Position numbers and translations under genes: made by a program. Shown piece by piece: positions 8,683 through 17,471 of a stretch of DNA of 64,000 nt (position 1 is the stretch's first letter; every line of letters starts with the position of its first letter). The stretch comes from an uncultured Candidatus Saccharibacteria bacterium (lineage in GTDB: Bacteria; Patescibacteriota; Saccharimonadia; Saccharimonadales; Saccharimonadaceae), in contig CALHWD010000018.1 of NCBI GenBank assembly GCA_938036825.1, positions 1-64,000 on the forward strand, written 5' to 3'. The notes beneath the pieces are model-generated. The model ran no database searches. It had not been told where the DNA came from and was given only the letters and a program-made list of their open reading frames with translations.

Positions 8683-8861
8683 TGTTTTCTCCTTGTGATT
8701 ACTAGAAGTTATTGTGTGGTACTTGTATATTACAAATTGGTGGGGATTTTGTCAAGGGAGTAAAATTGAACCCAAAACTCACCGATCAAGCGGTGGGCTA
8801 TGGGGCAAAAACAGAGGTAGTGCACTGGCTTCTTCCTATAGTGGGCTAGCGCGCTGTGCTG

Positions 8862-10076
8862 CTACCGGCGGGTAAAGATCTCGCGCAGGCTGAGCTTGCG
8901 GCTGTACTCCAGCGCACCAAAGCGGAAGAGGCGCACGCCCATCATGATGGCGATGGCGGCACAGACGGCCAAGATGCTAATGCTAATGGCGGCATCCATG
9001 GCGCTGAGGTTGCCAATCGCATTGCGCAACATGAGTGGGATGGGTGAGGTGAGCGGGAAGTAGGTGATGATCTTGCTTGGCAGCGCGTCTGGTGTGGAGA
9101 CGAGCATCGAGGCGGCATAGAGCGGCGCAAAGAGCAGGATCATGATGGTGGCAAAGAAGCTGCCCGCTTCCTTGGCGGTGGGCACAGCGGCACCAATGGC
9201 CACCAGCATACCGGTGAAGAAGAGGAAGCTTGCGCTAAAGGCAAGGAAGCCTATCCCTATCCGCACGGGGTCAACCACAATGTGTGAGAGGTCGACATCG
9301 GGCAATTGCAGCTGGTCTTTGAAGAAGAGATAAGCAACAAGCACTGGCAAAATAACGAGCAGCCCCTGAATAAACGCGAGGACGATGAGCGAGATAATCT
9401 TCCCGATGATGAGTGTGCGAGCGTGCACCGTGGTGAGGATCATCTCGATGACGCGGTTTTCTTTCTCCTCCGTTGTGCTGGTGAGCATTTGGTTGCCAAA
9501 GAAGCTAATGAGGAAGTAGAACAGCACTAAGAAGAGCCCAGGCAGGATCATCTCGTTGATGGCGTTGTATTCTTTGCCATTTTTGTAGACGGTATTCTTG
9601 GTGTTAATTTTGTCTTGGATGACCATGCGCACTGCTGGGCTGACTTCTAATTGGACAGAGTTAGAGAGCAGGCTGGTGGCAATGCTGCCGTAGCGGCCGT
9701 TGTCAAAGAGCCCGACGTCTTTGCCATAGACTTCCACCCGTTCTTTGGCGATGTCTTTAGGGTAGTAGATGTAGGCATCGAGCGTACCTTCTTGGACCCG
9801 CTTGATAGCAGTAGCTTTGTCCGCGGCAGCGACAGGCTGGGCTTTAATAGCGGCAAGTAGCTCTGGCTTGACAAGCTTCGATTCATCTGTGACGGCAAAG
9901 CTAAAGGATTGCTTCTCGAGGTTCTTAGCAGCATCGGCCGAGGCTTTATTAGAGAGAAATATAACGGCAAAGACCATGGCAAACACCAGCGGGAAGCTGA
10001 TCGCCGCAAACCAAAACGACTTCTTCTTGAGCGAGCGAGTGATCTCGAAGCGGATAACGGTAGATAAATTATGCAT
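8862..10076 (-). CDS. natB: ABC-2 type transporter permease, NatB-like
   Basis: 404 aa from the ATG preceded by AAGGAGG, starting 1 nt after the stop of the ATPase gene; a longer in-frame extension would overlap that ATPase. One N-terminal span (residues 20-42), a large exported domain (45-175) and five to six C-terminal spans, the layout of the NatB/YhaP group of ABC-2 permeases. It contains the family's TEEKENRVIEMILTT motif in the cytoplasmic loop that contacts the ATPase. NatAB systems export sodium or small toxic molecules; the substrate cannot be told here. Confidence 0.88.
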   Translation of the reverse strand: MHNLSTVIRFEITRSLKKKSFWFAAISFPLVFAMVFAVIFLSNKASADAAKNLEKQSFSFAVTDESKLVKPELLAAIKAQPVAAADKATAIKRVQEGTLDAYIYYPKDIAKERVEVYGKDVGLFDNGRYGSIATSLLSNSVQLEVSPAVRMVIQDKINTKNTVYKNGKEYNAINEMILPGLFLVLFYFLISFFGNQMLTSTTEEKENRVIEMILTTVHARTLIIGKIISLIVLAFIQGLLVILPVLVAYLFFKDQLQLPDVDLSHIVVDPVRIGIGFLAFSASFLFFTGMLVAIGAAVPTAKEAGSFFATIMILLFAPLYAASMLVSTPDALPSKIITYFPLTSPIPLMLRNAIGNLSAMDAAISISILAVCAAIAIMMGVRLFRFGALEYSRKLSLREIFTRR

Positions 10077-10077
10077 A

Positions 10078-10821
10078 TTAGTTGTCCTCCTTGCTGGGCT
10101 GGCTATAGACCTGGATGAAGATGTCGTCGAGTGATTTGCCACCAAACTGCGTGCGTACCTCAGCTACCGTGCCGTAGGCATGAGCCACGCCATCTTTGAG
10201 CAAGAGAACGCGGTCGCATAGGCGCTCGACTTCGTCCATCTGGTGGGTGATCATTACGACTGTGGCTCCCTTGGCTTGGTGCTCCTCAATGATCTCCATC
10301 AGTAAGCGCCGGTTGACGGGGTCAAAGCCCTTGGTAGGTTCGTCGAGAATGATGAGCTCTGGGTCGTTGATAATGGTGATGCCGAGCTGAACCTTTTGTT
10401 GTTGGCCACCACTGAGCTTGTCGAGGCGAGTCTTGGCTTTGTCGGCCAGGCCAACTCGCTCGAGGAAGGTGAGTGACTTGCTGCGAGCTTCGCTGCGGCT
10501 CAGGCCCTTGAGCTGGCCAAAGTAGATCATCGTGTCGATGACACTCTCCTTCTTGTAGAGACCGCGCTCCTCTGGCAGATAGCCAAGCTTGACGTCGCCC
10601 GAGACGGAGTATGGCGTGCCATTGACGAGTAGCTTGCCACCAGTTGGTTGATATATGCCAAGGAGTGCGCGGATCGTGGTAGTCTTGCCCGAGCCGTTGC
10701 TCCCCAAAAACCCAAACGTCTCGCCGCGCTTGACCTCAAAACTGAGATCGTCGATGACGCTGGTCTTGCCAAATTTCATCGAAAAATGGCTGACGGTGAT
10801 AATAGAGTCTGTTGTTTTCAT
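10078..10821 (-). CDS. natA: ABC transporter ATP-binding protein, NatA-like
   Basis: 247 aa. Walker A GSNGSGKTT (about residues 37-45), signature LSGGQQQKV, Walker B LIILDEPTKGFDP and the switch histidine in MITHQMDE are all intact, so it should hydrolyse ATP. The C-terminal extension after the core (TQFGGKSLDDIF) is typical of exporters pairing with ABC-2 permeases. Cotranscribed with the permease. The ATG lies 6 nt after a TACAAC box, suggesting a leaderless mRNA. Confidence 0.93.
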   Translation of the reverse strand: MKTTDSIITVSHFSMKFGKTSVIDDLSFEVKRGETFGFLGSNGSGKTTTIRALLGIYQPTGGKLLVNGTPYSVSGDVKLGYLPEERGLYKKESVIDTMIYFGQLKGLSRSEARSKSLTFLERVGLADKAKTRLDKLSGGQQQKVQLGITIINDPELIILDEPTKGFDPVNRRLLMEIIEEHQAKGATVVMITHQMDEVERLCDRVLLLKDGVAHAYGTVAEVRTQFGGKSLDDIFIQVYSQPSKEDN

Positions 10822-10827
10822 AGTATA

Positions 10828-10833
10828 GTTGTA
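10828..10833 (-). promoter_or_regulatory. -10 box 6 nt before the NatA-like start
   Basis: TACAAC with upstream TGC (tgcTACAAC), spacer tatact, then ATG. No room for a Shine-Dalgarno. Confidence 0.5.
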
Positions 10834-11017
10834 GCACGAGCAAGCTGTGGCGTAAAGAGGAGTGGTGGAGGGGATTAGTCGTTAATAGTTGCTTCTCAAG
10901 AGAACATAGCCCACCAATCATGCTCAAACTGAACCGGATTGATTGCTCAACCCGAGAGTGTAATATATACGCTGCGATCAGATTGAGACACGAGTTTAGT
11001 GAGCTATGTTTGGTGGG

Positions 11018-11305
11018 CTAGGAGCCCTTCTTTCGCCTCTCGCGTCGCTTTAGCTGCCTGAGCCGTTCTAGGCTAAAGGCTGCAATTCCTCCTAGTCCAA
11101 CGAGGACGAACATTAAGAACGTCTTCGTTGGTGTATTGGGCATCAAGTACCCGATACAGAAGATAGCGACAAAGCAAACACTCGAGGTGGCTAACAGCCA
11201 TCTCGCGGCGTGTCTACCCATCTTCTCTGTGAACCAGAGCATCATGCAGAGGCACACTATACCAAACGAAAAGCCGATCATTGAAGCGATCTCTTCATTC
11301 GGCAT
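11018..11305 (-). CDS. Small three-span membrane protein, unknown function
   Basis: 95 aa from the ATG preceded by GAGGAGGT; an upstream in-frame start would include the Shine-Dalgarno and leader hairpin. Hydrophobic segments at about residues 7-26, 33-52 and 60-80, ending in a very basic tail (RRERRKKGS). No family recognised. The 5' leader can fold into a nested hairpin, and an insertion sequence lies just upstream of its promoter region. Confidence 0.72.
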   Translation of the reverse strand: MPNEEIASMIGFSFGIVCLCMMLWFTEKMGRHAARWLLATSSVCFVAIFCIGYLMPNTPTKTFLMFVLVGLGGIAAFSLERLRQLKRRERRKKGS

Positions 11306-11333
11306 CTTTCTCACCTCCTCTCTCAGAAAGTGA

Positions 11334-11377
11334 GCTCGAAGCAAAGGGCAACTCTTGCCCTAAGCCAAACTTCGAGC
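11334..11377 (-). promoter_or_regulatory. Structured 5' leader (nested hairpin)
   Basis: An outer 8-bp stem (gctcgaag/cttcgagc) encloses an inner 7-bp stem (agggcaa/ttgccct). It lies between an AT-rich candidate promoter and the Shine-Dalgarno of the small membrane protein gene. There is no T-run, so it is not an ordinary terminator. Confidence 0.5.
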
Positions 11378-11409
11378 AAAAGTTAATATATATCAGTATA
11401 TGAATGACG

Positions 11410-11448
11410 TGTCAAATTTTGCGTACCAACTCACCACCCTTGCAACAT
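11410..11448 (+). repeat. Left terminal inverted repeat of the IS
   Basis: Begins TGTCAAATTTTG and ends TTGCAACAT. It pairs with 12566-12602, with the strongest identity over CTCACCACC and TGCAACAT. Confidence 0.7.
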
Positions 11449-11540
11449 AAAAAGCAGGCCCCGCATACTGTAAGATGTACTACCAATTTACAGAAAGGAG
11501 ACCTGCTATGGCCTATACTGTAAGCCTCTGAGCGAAAAGA

Positions 11541-11568
11541 GAAAGGCGTTTTGCCTTTATCTTTTTTG
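11541..11568 (+). terminator. Terminator inside the IS left end
   Basis: Stem aaaggc/gccttt followed within two nt by a six-T run (cttttttg). It would block read-through from outside into the transposase gene, a known device of some insertion sequences. Confidence 0.6.
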
Positions 11569-11635
11569 AGGAGGTGCCGCAGTATACCTTAAGTATTCTA
11601 CCAATCCTAACCTACCAAAAGCGAGAGCTAGTGCT

Positions 11636-12583
11636 ATGCGTCTGTTAGTTGTAGACCAGCTACCTGTCATGGTTGTTGCCAGAAAGTGTGGTGTCCATCG
11701 CAGTACCATTTGGCGCTGGAAGCAGAAATGGAACGCTCTCAATCGGTATGTCCAGATGGACAATGTCAACCGTCCGAACAGGCAAGTCAAGACAAGGAGC
11801 GGTATCTCTTGCTTTCGGTTGGCTGCTTGTCGTTGGAATATACCAACCGATTCGTCTCGTCCACACACAAGTCCTCGCGCAATCTCGGACACCATAGTGC
11901 GTACTGTGTTAGCAGTGCGCACGCAGCTGCAGCGCTGTGCTGAGGTGGTATGGCACTATGTGACGCATACGCTAGGAATGACTGTCAGTTTGTCTAGTGT
12001 TCGCCGCATTCTTCGCCGCCATCACTGCTTCGACGGCGCTAGAAAGCCGCGGATTAGAAGAAGTAATCCACATCGACCAAGAGCGACCGCCCCAGGCAAG
12101 CTTGTCCAAATAGACACGATCCACCATGTCGATCCACACACTGGCAAGCGGTTGTATTACGACACGGTTATTGACCTCTTTAGTCGTCTTGCCTACGCTG
12201 AGTCACACACCAGTCTGCGCCCTGGGATCGCTGCGGCAGTTGTCCTAAGAGCGCAGGAGAAATGGCGTAGCTATGGCTTTACAACAATCTCTTTGGTGCA
12301 GTGCGACAACGGGCCAGAGTTTGGAAGATACTTCGCGCAAGAGCTAAAACGAGCTGGCATCCAGCTACGCCATAGCCGCCTCGGCAGACCGAACGACAAC
12401 GCCCACATTGAACGATTTAACCGCACGCTGCAAGAGGAATGTATTGGCCATGTCTGGCGGAGACACATCTCACTTGGCTGCCAGCGTCAAACCCTTGCTT
12501 GCTATATTGACTTCTACAACAGCAAGCGCATACACTTAGGCATACAGCTGCGGACACCTGCTGGGATGTTGCAGAGGTGGTGA
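11636..12583 (+). CDS. IS481-like DDE transposase
   Basis: 315 aa from this ATG, but the frame is open back to 11570 and the upstream codons (YLKYSTNPNLPKARA) read like the family's N-terminus. The true start may be non-ATG or depend on frameshifting. Residues 1-45: helix-turn-helix with CGVHRSTIWRWKQKW. Residues about 150-310: integrase core with catalytic D (VQIDTIH), D (QCDNGPEF) and E (NAHIERFNRTLQEE), all present. It may be active if translated. Codon use and basic composition differ little from neighbours. Confidence 0.85.
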   Translation: MRLLVVDQLPVMVVARKCGVHRSTIWRWKQKWNALNRYVQMDNVNRPNRQVKTRSGISCFRLAACRWNIPTDSSRPHTSPRAISDTIVRTVLAVRTQLQRCAEVVWHYVTHTLGMTVSLSSVRRILRRHHCFDGARKPRIRRSNPHRPRATAPGKLVQIDTIHHVDPHTGKRLYYDTVIDLFSRLAYAESHTSLRPGIAAAVVLRAQEKWRSYGFTTISLVQCDNGPEFGRYFAQELKRAGIQLRHSRLGRPNDNAHIERFNRTLQEECIGHVWRRHISLGCQRQTLACYIDFYNSKRIHLGIQLRTPAGMLQRW

Positions 12584-12602
12584 GGTGTGTACGATTTTGG
12601 CA
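12566..12602 (-). repeat. Right terminal inverted repeat of the IS
   Basis: Overlaps the last codons of the transposase gene, as is common in compact insertion sequences. Pairs with 11410-11448. Confidence 0.7.
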
Positions 12603-12845
12603 TAGATTGCTCGAGAAGTCCGCTATTGCCCTCGGTTGTGGTGCGTATACCGCAGCGATACATAATGAGCTGTGTCTGTACCTTAAAATTTCACATAGTT
12701 CTCACACTCCATCAGATGAAGTAGTGAGTGGAGGGGTTAGTACTGGAGAGGCTTAGACACCTAAATATAAGCCAGTCTTCTCACTTGGATAATTATTACG
12801 GTGTGATGCTTGATAAGGACATTCACGTCGCATTTTGCACCGTGC

Positions 12846-12851
12846 TACAAT
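12846..12851 (+). promoter_or_regulatory. -10 box 6 nt before the spermidine-synthase-like start
   Basis: tgcTACAAT followed by actcct and ATG. The 243-nt gap from the IS end to here holds no gene. Confidence 0.55.
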
Positions 12852-12857
12852 ACTCCT

Positions 12858-14321
12858 ATGAAACTGAAACGACTGATGATGCCGCTGCCGTATCGACGTT
12901 TGGTGATTGCATTTGTGGCGGGGTTTTGTGTGATGGTGTTTGAGTTGGTGGCAGCGCGGGTGATGTCGCCAGTGGTGGGGGCGTCGACGTATGTGTGGGC
13001 GAGCATTATTGGTGTCATTATTGCGGCGATGAGTCTGGGTTACTGGCTAGGTGGTGTGCTGGCCGATACGCGCTCGCGCGATGGCGATGTAGCGTGGTTG
13101 CTGCTTGGCGCGGCGCTGCTGATGCTAACGGAGCTATGCCAATACTACGATATATTGCGGTGGGTAGCGCAGCTACCGATCGATATTCGCCTGCAAGCTA
13201 CAGTGGCGGCGAGCCTACTTTTTGCACCGACCAACCTGGTGCTGGGAGCAGTGAGTCCCTACCTGGTGGAGCGGCAGACTGAGACGCTGGCGCGAACGGG
13301 GCGGTCGGTGGCGTCGCTCAGTGCGGTGAATTCGATTGGTGGAATCGTCGGTACCTTTGCGGCGGGGTTTTTCTTGTTTGGTTGGTTGGGGATTCACGAC
13401 GTGCTGGTGGTGCTCATTAGTCTGCTTGTACTGGCCAGCTGGCTGGTAGTGCCAGGCCAGCGCTGGCAATGGCGCGTGGTGGTGAGTGTGCTGTGCGTGG
13501 GTTTGGCGCTGGGCTATCGTATGGCGCCAGTGGTGCGAGCCCAGGCTGCGCAGACGATCGACACCGCAGCGGCACACTACACGCTCCAGCAATGGCATCG
13601 GCAGGATGGCGCGATTATCCGCGGGATTGCCAGTGGGCCGGCCGGTGTGCAGTCTGGTGTGGTGGTAGGGCAGCCGCAGCAGCTGCCATTTTGGTACACG
13701 CGCCAGATGATGCAGGCGGTGGAGCAGGCCCCGCAGCGCCAGCGCATCTTGGTGCTGGGCGGTGGGACCTTCACGGTGCCGCGCCTCCTTGCTCAGCGCT
13801 ACCCGCAGAGCCAGATCGATGTGGTAGAGATCGACCCCGGGCTCTTGCCGATCGCTCGCCAGTATTTTTATTATCGCGATCCAGCCAATGTGCGGCCGAT
13901 CTTCCAAGATGCGCGCGTCTTCCTTGAGCGTAGCACCGAGCAGTACGATATCGTCCTCGTCGATGTCTATAACGATGGCGATGTACCTGCCTCGCTGGCA
14001 ACACAAGAGTATGCCACCGCACTCAAGCGGCATCTTCGCCCACATACTCGTGTGGTGGTTAATATGATCGCCAGCCGCCAGCCAGCCTGCCAGCCACTGT
14101 TTGCTGCTCAGGATGCGCCGTATGCTGCGCTATTGGGGCAGGGGAGCTTCCGCTATGAGCGGGCAGATGGCTGGGATTATACTAATGTCGTGGCAACGTA
14201 CGGTGGCGATACCTCTCACCAGCCAGCTCCCTTCGCCGGCCAGCCGCCCTACCATGATGATTATGCTCCTTTTGAGCGGCTCCGGCAGGAGTGCCGGGAG
14301 GTGTCTGAGCGTCAGGGGTGA
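12858..14321 (+). CDS. Membrane-fused spermidine synthase-like protein
   Basis: 487 aa. Residues 1-215 hold six to seven membrane spans with MVFELVAARVMSPVVG, the hallmark of the fused MFS/spermidine synthase family. Residues about 270-450 form a Rossmann-like methyltransferase/aminopropyltransferase domain: LVLGGGTFTVPRL (nucleoside-binding glycine loop), VVEIDPGLLPIAR (acidic residue for the ribose), FQDARVFLE and IVLVDVYNDGDVPASL. True aminopropyl transfer is unproven for this membrane-fused group. The gene stands alone. Start chosen at the ATG 6 nt after TACAAT. Confidence 0.85.
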   Translation: MKLKRLMMPLPYRRLVIAFVAGFCVMVFELVAARVMSPVVGASTYVWASIIGVIIAAMSLGYWLGGVLADTRSRDGDVAWLLLGAALLMLTELCQYYDILRWVAQLPIDIRLQATVAASLLFAPTNLVLGAVSPYLVERQTETLARTGRSVASLSAVNSIGGIVGTFAAGFFLFGWLGIHDVLVVLISLLVLASWLVVPGQRWQWRVVVSVLCVGLALGYRMAPVVRAQAAQTIDTAAAHYTLQQWHRQDGAIIRGIASGPAGVQSGVVVGQPQQLPFWYTRQMMQAVEQAPQRQRILVLGGGTFTVPRLLAQRYPQSQIDVVEIDPGLLPIARQYFYYRDPANVRPIFQDARVFLERSTEQYDIVLVDVYNDGDVPASLATQEYATALKRHLRPHTRVVVNMIASRQPACQPLFAAQDAPYAALLGQGSFRYERADGWDYTNVVATYGGDTSHQPAPFAGQPPYHDDYAPFERLRQECREVSERQG

Positions 14322-14693
14322 GAGGGTGAGAGTGATACGCTGTACGTTATCCAACGTTGACTATCTACGTTGATTACTACTTCTGCGTTCGCTCGCATTT
14401 CCTATTACGCTATCCAATGGAATGGGAGGGTGAGCCTAGAGAGGATACGAAAGCATGAGCGTGCTTGTTATAGTGTGCTGTCAGCACCGACAGAGGTCGC
14501 CCGCAAAATCGGTTGTAGTTTTCACAAAACCTCTTGCCAAGCACCATATCTGGCGTCTATAGTAGAACCCAGACGCTACATATATAGCGAGCACACATAA
14601 ACACGGGAGAGACAAATAATAGAGATCGGCTCCAGGCGTGCCCTGGTGGCTGGTTTTGTGCACCGTATGATAAGGAGCCTAAGGGGAGGGATG
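14322..14693 (+). other. Upstream region of nrdA
   Basis: About 370 nt without a convincing gene. It holds an NrdR-box-like imperfect palindrome near 14574-14589 and a GC-rich hairpin (ccagg/cctgg) followed by tttt at about 14634-14658, which could act as a terminator or attenuator before nrdA. Confidence 0.5.
14574..14589 (+). promoter_or_regulatory. NrdR-box-like element upstream of nrdA
   Basis: CGCTACATATATAGCG has inverted arms cgcta/tagcg. The right half (atatatagcg) is identical to that of the 16-bp palindrome before the 79-aa CEGCQ gene. The left half is shifted from the NrdR consensus acactatatatagtgt, so assignment is tentative. Confidence 0.4.
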
Positions 14694-17129
14694 ATGACGA
14701 TTCATATTACTAAGCGTGATGGTACGACCGAGCCATTCGACACAACCAAGATAAATGCTACGTTGCTGGCGGCAAGCCAGGGGTTGGCCGATCCGTTGCA
14801 GAAGATCGTGCAGATTGCTCGCGAGCTGCAGCTGACGCTCTTTGATGGGATGACGACCAAGCAGCTGGAGGAGACGCTCATCCAGACGACGGTGCAGAAT
14901 ATTAAGGATGACCCAGACTACGACACGATTGCAGCGCGCCTGCTGCTGGGCACGATCTACCGTGATTTGCTGGGTGTATATACTACTGATGAAGAACTGC
15001 GCCAGCGTCATAGGGAGGTTTTCCCGCGCTATATTCGCCAGGCAGTGGCCGATGGCTTGCTCGACCCGCGCATGGAAGATGAGACGATCTTCGACCTCGA
15101 GCGCCTGGCTGCCGCACTTGACCCTAGTAAAGACAGACTGAGTAAATATCTTGGCGTGGTGACCAACCGCAATCGCTACGCCCTGCGCAAGCAGAACGGT
15201 GAGCCGCTCGAAGTGCCGCAGTTTACTACTATGCGTATCGCCATGGGTCTGAGCTACAATGAGGAACACCCGACTGAGGCAGCCATTGAGTTTTACCAGC
15301 ACATGGCCAACCTCGAATACAGCCCGGGCGGGAGCACTCGCGTTAATGCTGGTGGGTTGTTCCCGCAGCTGAGCAATTGCTTCGTCATGGAAGTGCAGGA
15401 TGATATGGAGTCGATTGCTAAGAGTGTGCGCGATACGATGTGGATTGCTAAAGGGACGGGCGGTATCGGTGTCAGTTTTACGAAGCTGCGGGCGGCAGGT
15501 AGCCCAGTCAAGACAACTAACACAACAAGCACGGGGCCAATTCCGTTTATTAAGATGATCGATACAGCGCTGTTTGCGGTGTCACGCAAGGGTAAAAAGA
15601 TGGGCGCAGCGGCTGTGTATATGGAAAACTGGCACATCGATTTTAAGGAATTTATAGATCTGCGTTCTAACTCCGGCGATCCGTATTTGCGGACGCGCTT
15701 CCTCGATACAGCGGTGTTTATTAGTGATGAATTTATGCGCCGGGTACAGGCGGATGAAGATTGGTATCTCTTTGACCCAGCCGAGGTCAGTGACTTGAGC
15801 GAGCTGTATGGCGCGGCTTTTGCTAAGCGGTATGCGTATTACATTACTCAGGCTGAAGCGGGCAAGCTGCGCGCTTATGACAAGCTGCCTGCGCGCCAGC
15901 AATTCCACAGAATTCTGAGTAGTTTGCAGGCGACCGGCCACCCATGGCTCACCTGGAAGGATGCTATCAATCTCCGTGCGCTTAACAATAATACTGGTAC
16001 TATTCATCTTAGTAACCTCTGTACAGAGATCACCTTGCCGCAAGACGAGCACAATATTGCGGTATGTAATCTGGTGAGTATTAACCTCAGCGCCTTCCTG
16101 GATGACGCGACCAAGACGTGGGATTGGCCACGGCTCGAGCAGGCGACGCGCTCAGCCACGCGGCAGCTTGATAACCTTGTAGACATTACCACAACACCCA
16201 TCCCAGAGGCGATGAATAGCAACCTGCAAAACCGGGCGATTGGCCTGGGCTTTATGGGCCTGGCCGATGTGCTAGAAAAGCTCGAGCTGAGCTATGAATC
16301 TGAGGCGGCGTACGAGCTGATTGATCAGCTGGCGGAGTTTATTAGCTACTACGCTATCGATGAGTCGGCTGAGCTGGCAGTGACGCGCGGTAGCTATCCT
16401 AACTTTGCTGGCAGTGGCTGGAGCAAGGGCGAGCTGCCTATCGACACGATTGACCGGCTTGGCGCGCAGCGGGGTGAGGCAGTAGCAATTAACACGACTC
16501 GCCGCCTCGACTGGGAGGCGCTGCGCCCCAAGGTGAGGCGCGGCATGCGCAATGCCACGCTGATGGCTATTGCGCCTACCGCCAATATCTCGCACGTGAC
16601 GGGCACCACTCCAGGGATCGACCCGCAATTTAGCCAGATCTTTAGCCGGAGCACGCTCAATGGCAAATTCCTCGAGGTTAATGCTAACCTGGTGCACAAG
16701 CTTAAAGCCCTTGGCCTGTGGGAGGAGCTCAAGGATGAGCTGCTTACTAACCAAGGCGACATCCAGCACATGGAGCAGATCCCCCAGGCGGTGCGCGATG
16801 TGTATAAGACGAGCTTTCAGCTGAGCCCGTATGCCTTCATTGAGGTAGCAGCCTGCGCTCAGAAGTGGGTCGATCAAGCGATTAGCCGCAATATGTACTT
16901 AGAATCGCGTAATATCGAGGAGTATATTACGATCTACAGCGAAGCCTGGCGCCGCGGCCTGAAAACGACGTATTATTTGCACGTGAAGCCGCGCCACCAG
17001 TCCGAGCAGGTCTCCATTCGCGCCAACAAAACCGAACAAAAACTCCACCAAGACGCCAAGCGCGTGGGCTTTGGTGGCTTCTACCGCGCACGCAAGAAGC
17101 AGGAGGAAGGGAAGGAGAAGGAATCGTGA
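14694..17129 (+). CDS. nrdA: Class I ribonucleotide reductase, alpha (catalytic) subunit
   Basis: 811 aa from the second of two ATGs after AGGGGAGG. It reduces ribonucleotides to deoxyribonucleotides with NrdB. Residues 1-95 form an ATP-cone (allosteric activity site). Catalytic Cys pair equivalents are C229 (LSNCFVM) and C458 (AVCNLVS), and the thiyl-radical site is N-L-C443-T-E. The radical-transfer tyrosines Y760-Y761 (TTYYLHVK) are present. The 50-residue tail after them is Lys/Arg/Gln-rich and contains no cysteine, although family members normally end in a C-x(2-4)-C pair that re-reduces the active site. The stop overlaps the next small ORF, and nrdB follows. Confidence 0.95.
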   Translation: MTIHITKRDGTTEPFDTTKINATLLAASQGLADPLQKIVQIARELQLTLFDGMTTKQLEETLIQTTVQNIKDDPDYDTIAARLLLGTIYRDLLGVYTTDEELRQRHREVFPRYIRQAVADGLLDPRMEDETIFDLERLAAALDPSKDRLSKYLGVVTNRNRYALRKQNGEPLEVPQFTTMRIAMGLSYNEEHPTEAAIEFYQHMANLEYSPGGSTRVNAGGLFPQLSNCFVMEVQDDMESIAKSVRDTMWIAKGTGGIGVSFTKLRAAGSPVKTTNTTSTGPIPFIKMIDTALFAVSRKGKKMGAAAVYMENWHIDFKEFIDLRSNSGDPYLRTRFLDTAVFISDEFMRRVQADEDWYLFDPAEVSDLSELYGAAFAKRYAYYITQAEAGKLRAYDKLPARQQFHRILSSLQATGHPWLTWKDAINLRALNNNTGTIHLSNLCTEITLPQDEHNIAVCNLVSINLSAFLDDATKTWDWPRLEQATRSATRQLDNLVDITTTPIPEAMNSNLQNRAIGLGFMGLADVLEKLELSYESEAAYELIDQLAEFISYYAIDESAELAVTRGSYPNFAGSGWSKGELPIDTIDRLGAQRGEAVAINTTRRLDWEALRPKVRRGMRNATLMAIAPTANISHVTGTTPGIDPQFSQIFSRSTLNGKFLEVNANLVHKLKALGLWEELKDELLTNQGDIQHMEQIPQAVRDVYKTSFQLSPYAFIEVAACAQKWVDQAISRNMYLESRNIEEYITIYSEAWRRGLKTTYYLHVKPRHQSEQVSIRANKTEQKLHQDAKRVGFGGFYRARKKQEEGKEKES

Positions 17130-17419
17130 GCCACGAGTATAGCGATATAGCAAAGATGAGAGCAAGCACAGAGCTGTCAGTTGATGGATCGCAGCGACCG
17201 GAGCTCGCGCCGGGTGGTGTCCATCACACTATCGGCACTGTAGCGATTGCGGAGGCAGACAGCACAACCTCAATACATTATGTCCAATATGCCCTTGATG
17301 TTGACCTGGACTCACCACTATTCCCAGCGCTAGAGGTGTCCGAGAGCTCGCGCCAGCAGCAAAACAACAACTCTGCTGTTAAACGGCGCCACCCAGCAGA
17401 TATGGAACAAGAAATATAA
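17126..17419 (+). CDS. Small hypothetical protein between nrdA and nrdB
   Basis: 97 aa from a GTG overlapping the nrdA TGA, with GAAGGAGAAGGA just upstream, so translational coupling is plausible. Polar, acidic N-terminus and Gln/Asn-rich C-terminus, no membrane span, no cysteine, no recognised family. Its place inside the nrd operon suggests an RNR-linked role, but the sequence offers no further support. Confidence 0.55.
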   Translation: MSHEYSDIAKMRASTELSVDGSQRPELAPGGVHHTIGTVAIAEADSTTSIHYVQYALDVDLDSPLFPALEVSESSRQQQNNNSAVKRRHPADMEQEI

Positions 17420-17471
17420 GTGTAGATAGTATAATAATTAATTCGTTTTTTACAAAAACAAGGAGGTAATA

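Larger units (their letters stand above)
11410..12602 (+). mobile_element. IS481-like insertion sequence, about 1.19 kb
   Basis: The ends carry imperfect inverted repeats of about 38 nt. The left end (11410-11448) begins TGTCAAATTTTG and the right end (12566-12602) reads TGCCAAAATCG on the opposite strand; both share CTCACCACC followed by TGCAACAT. One DDE transposase gene fills the element. I see no clear target-site duplication, so the insertion may be old or the ends off by a few bases. A hairpin terminator lies inside the left end. Confidence 0.75.

Noticed and set aside
14370..14600. 76-codon plus-strand frame upstream of nrdA
   Set aside because: No ribosome-binding site, no protein-like features, and it overlaps the likely regulatory palindrome.
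14694..17129. Adenosylcobalamin-dependent (class II) ribonucleotide reductase
   Set aside because: A complete nrdB follows, and the alpha subunit has the class I YY radical-transfer pair.
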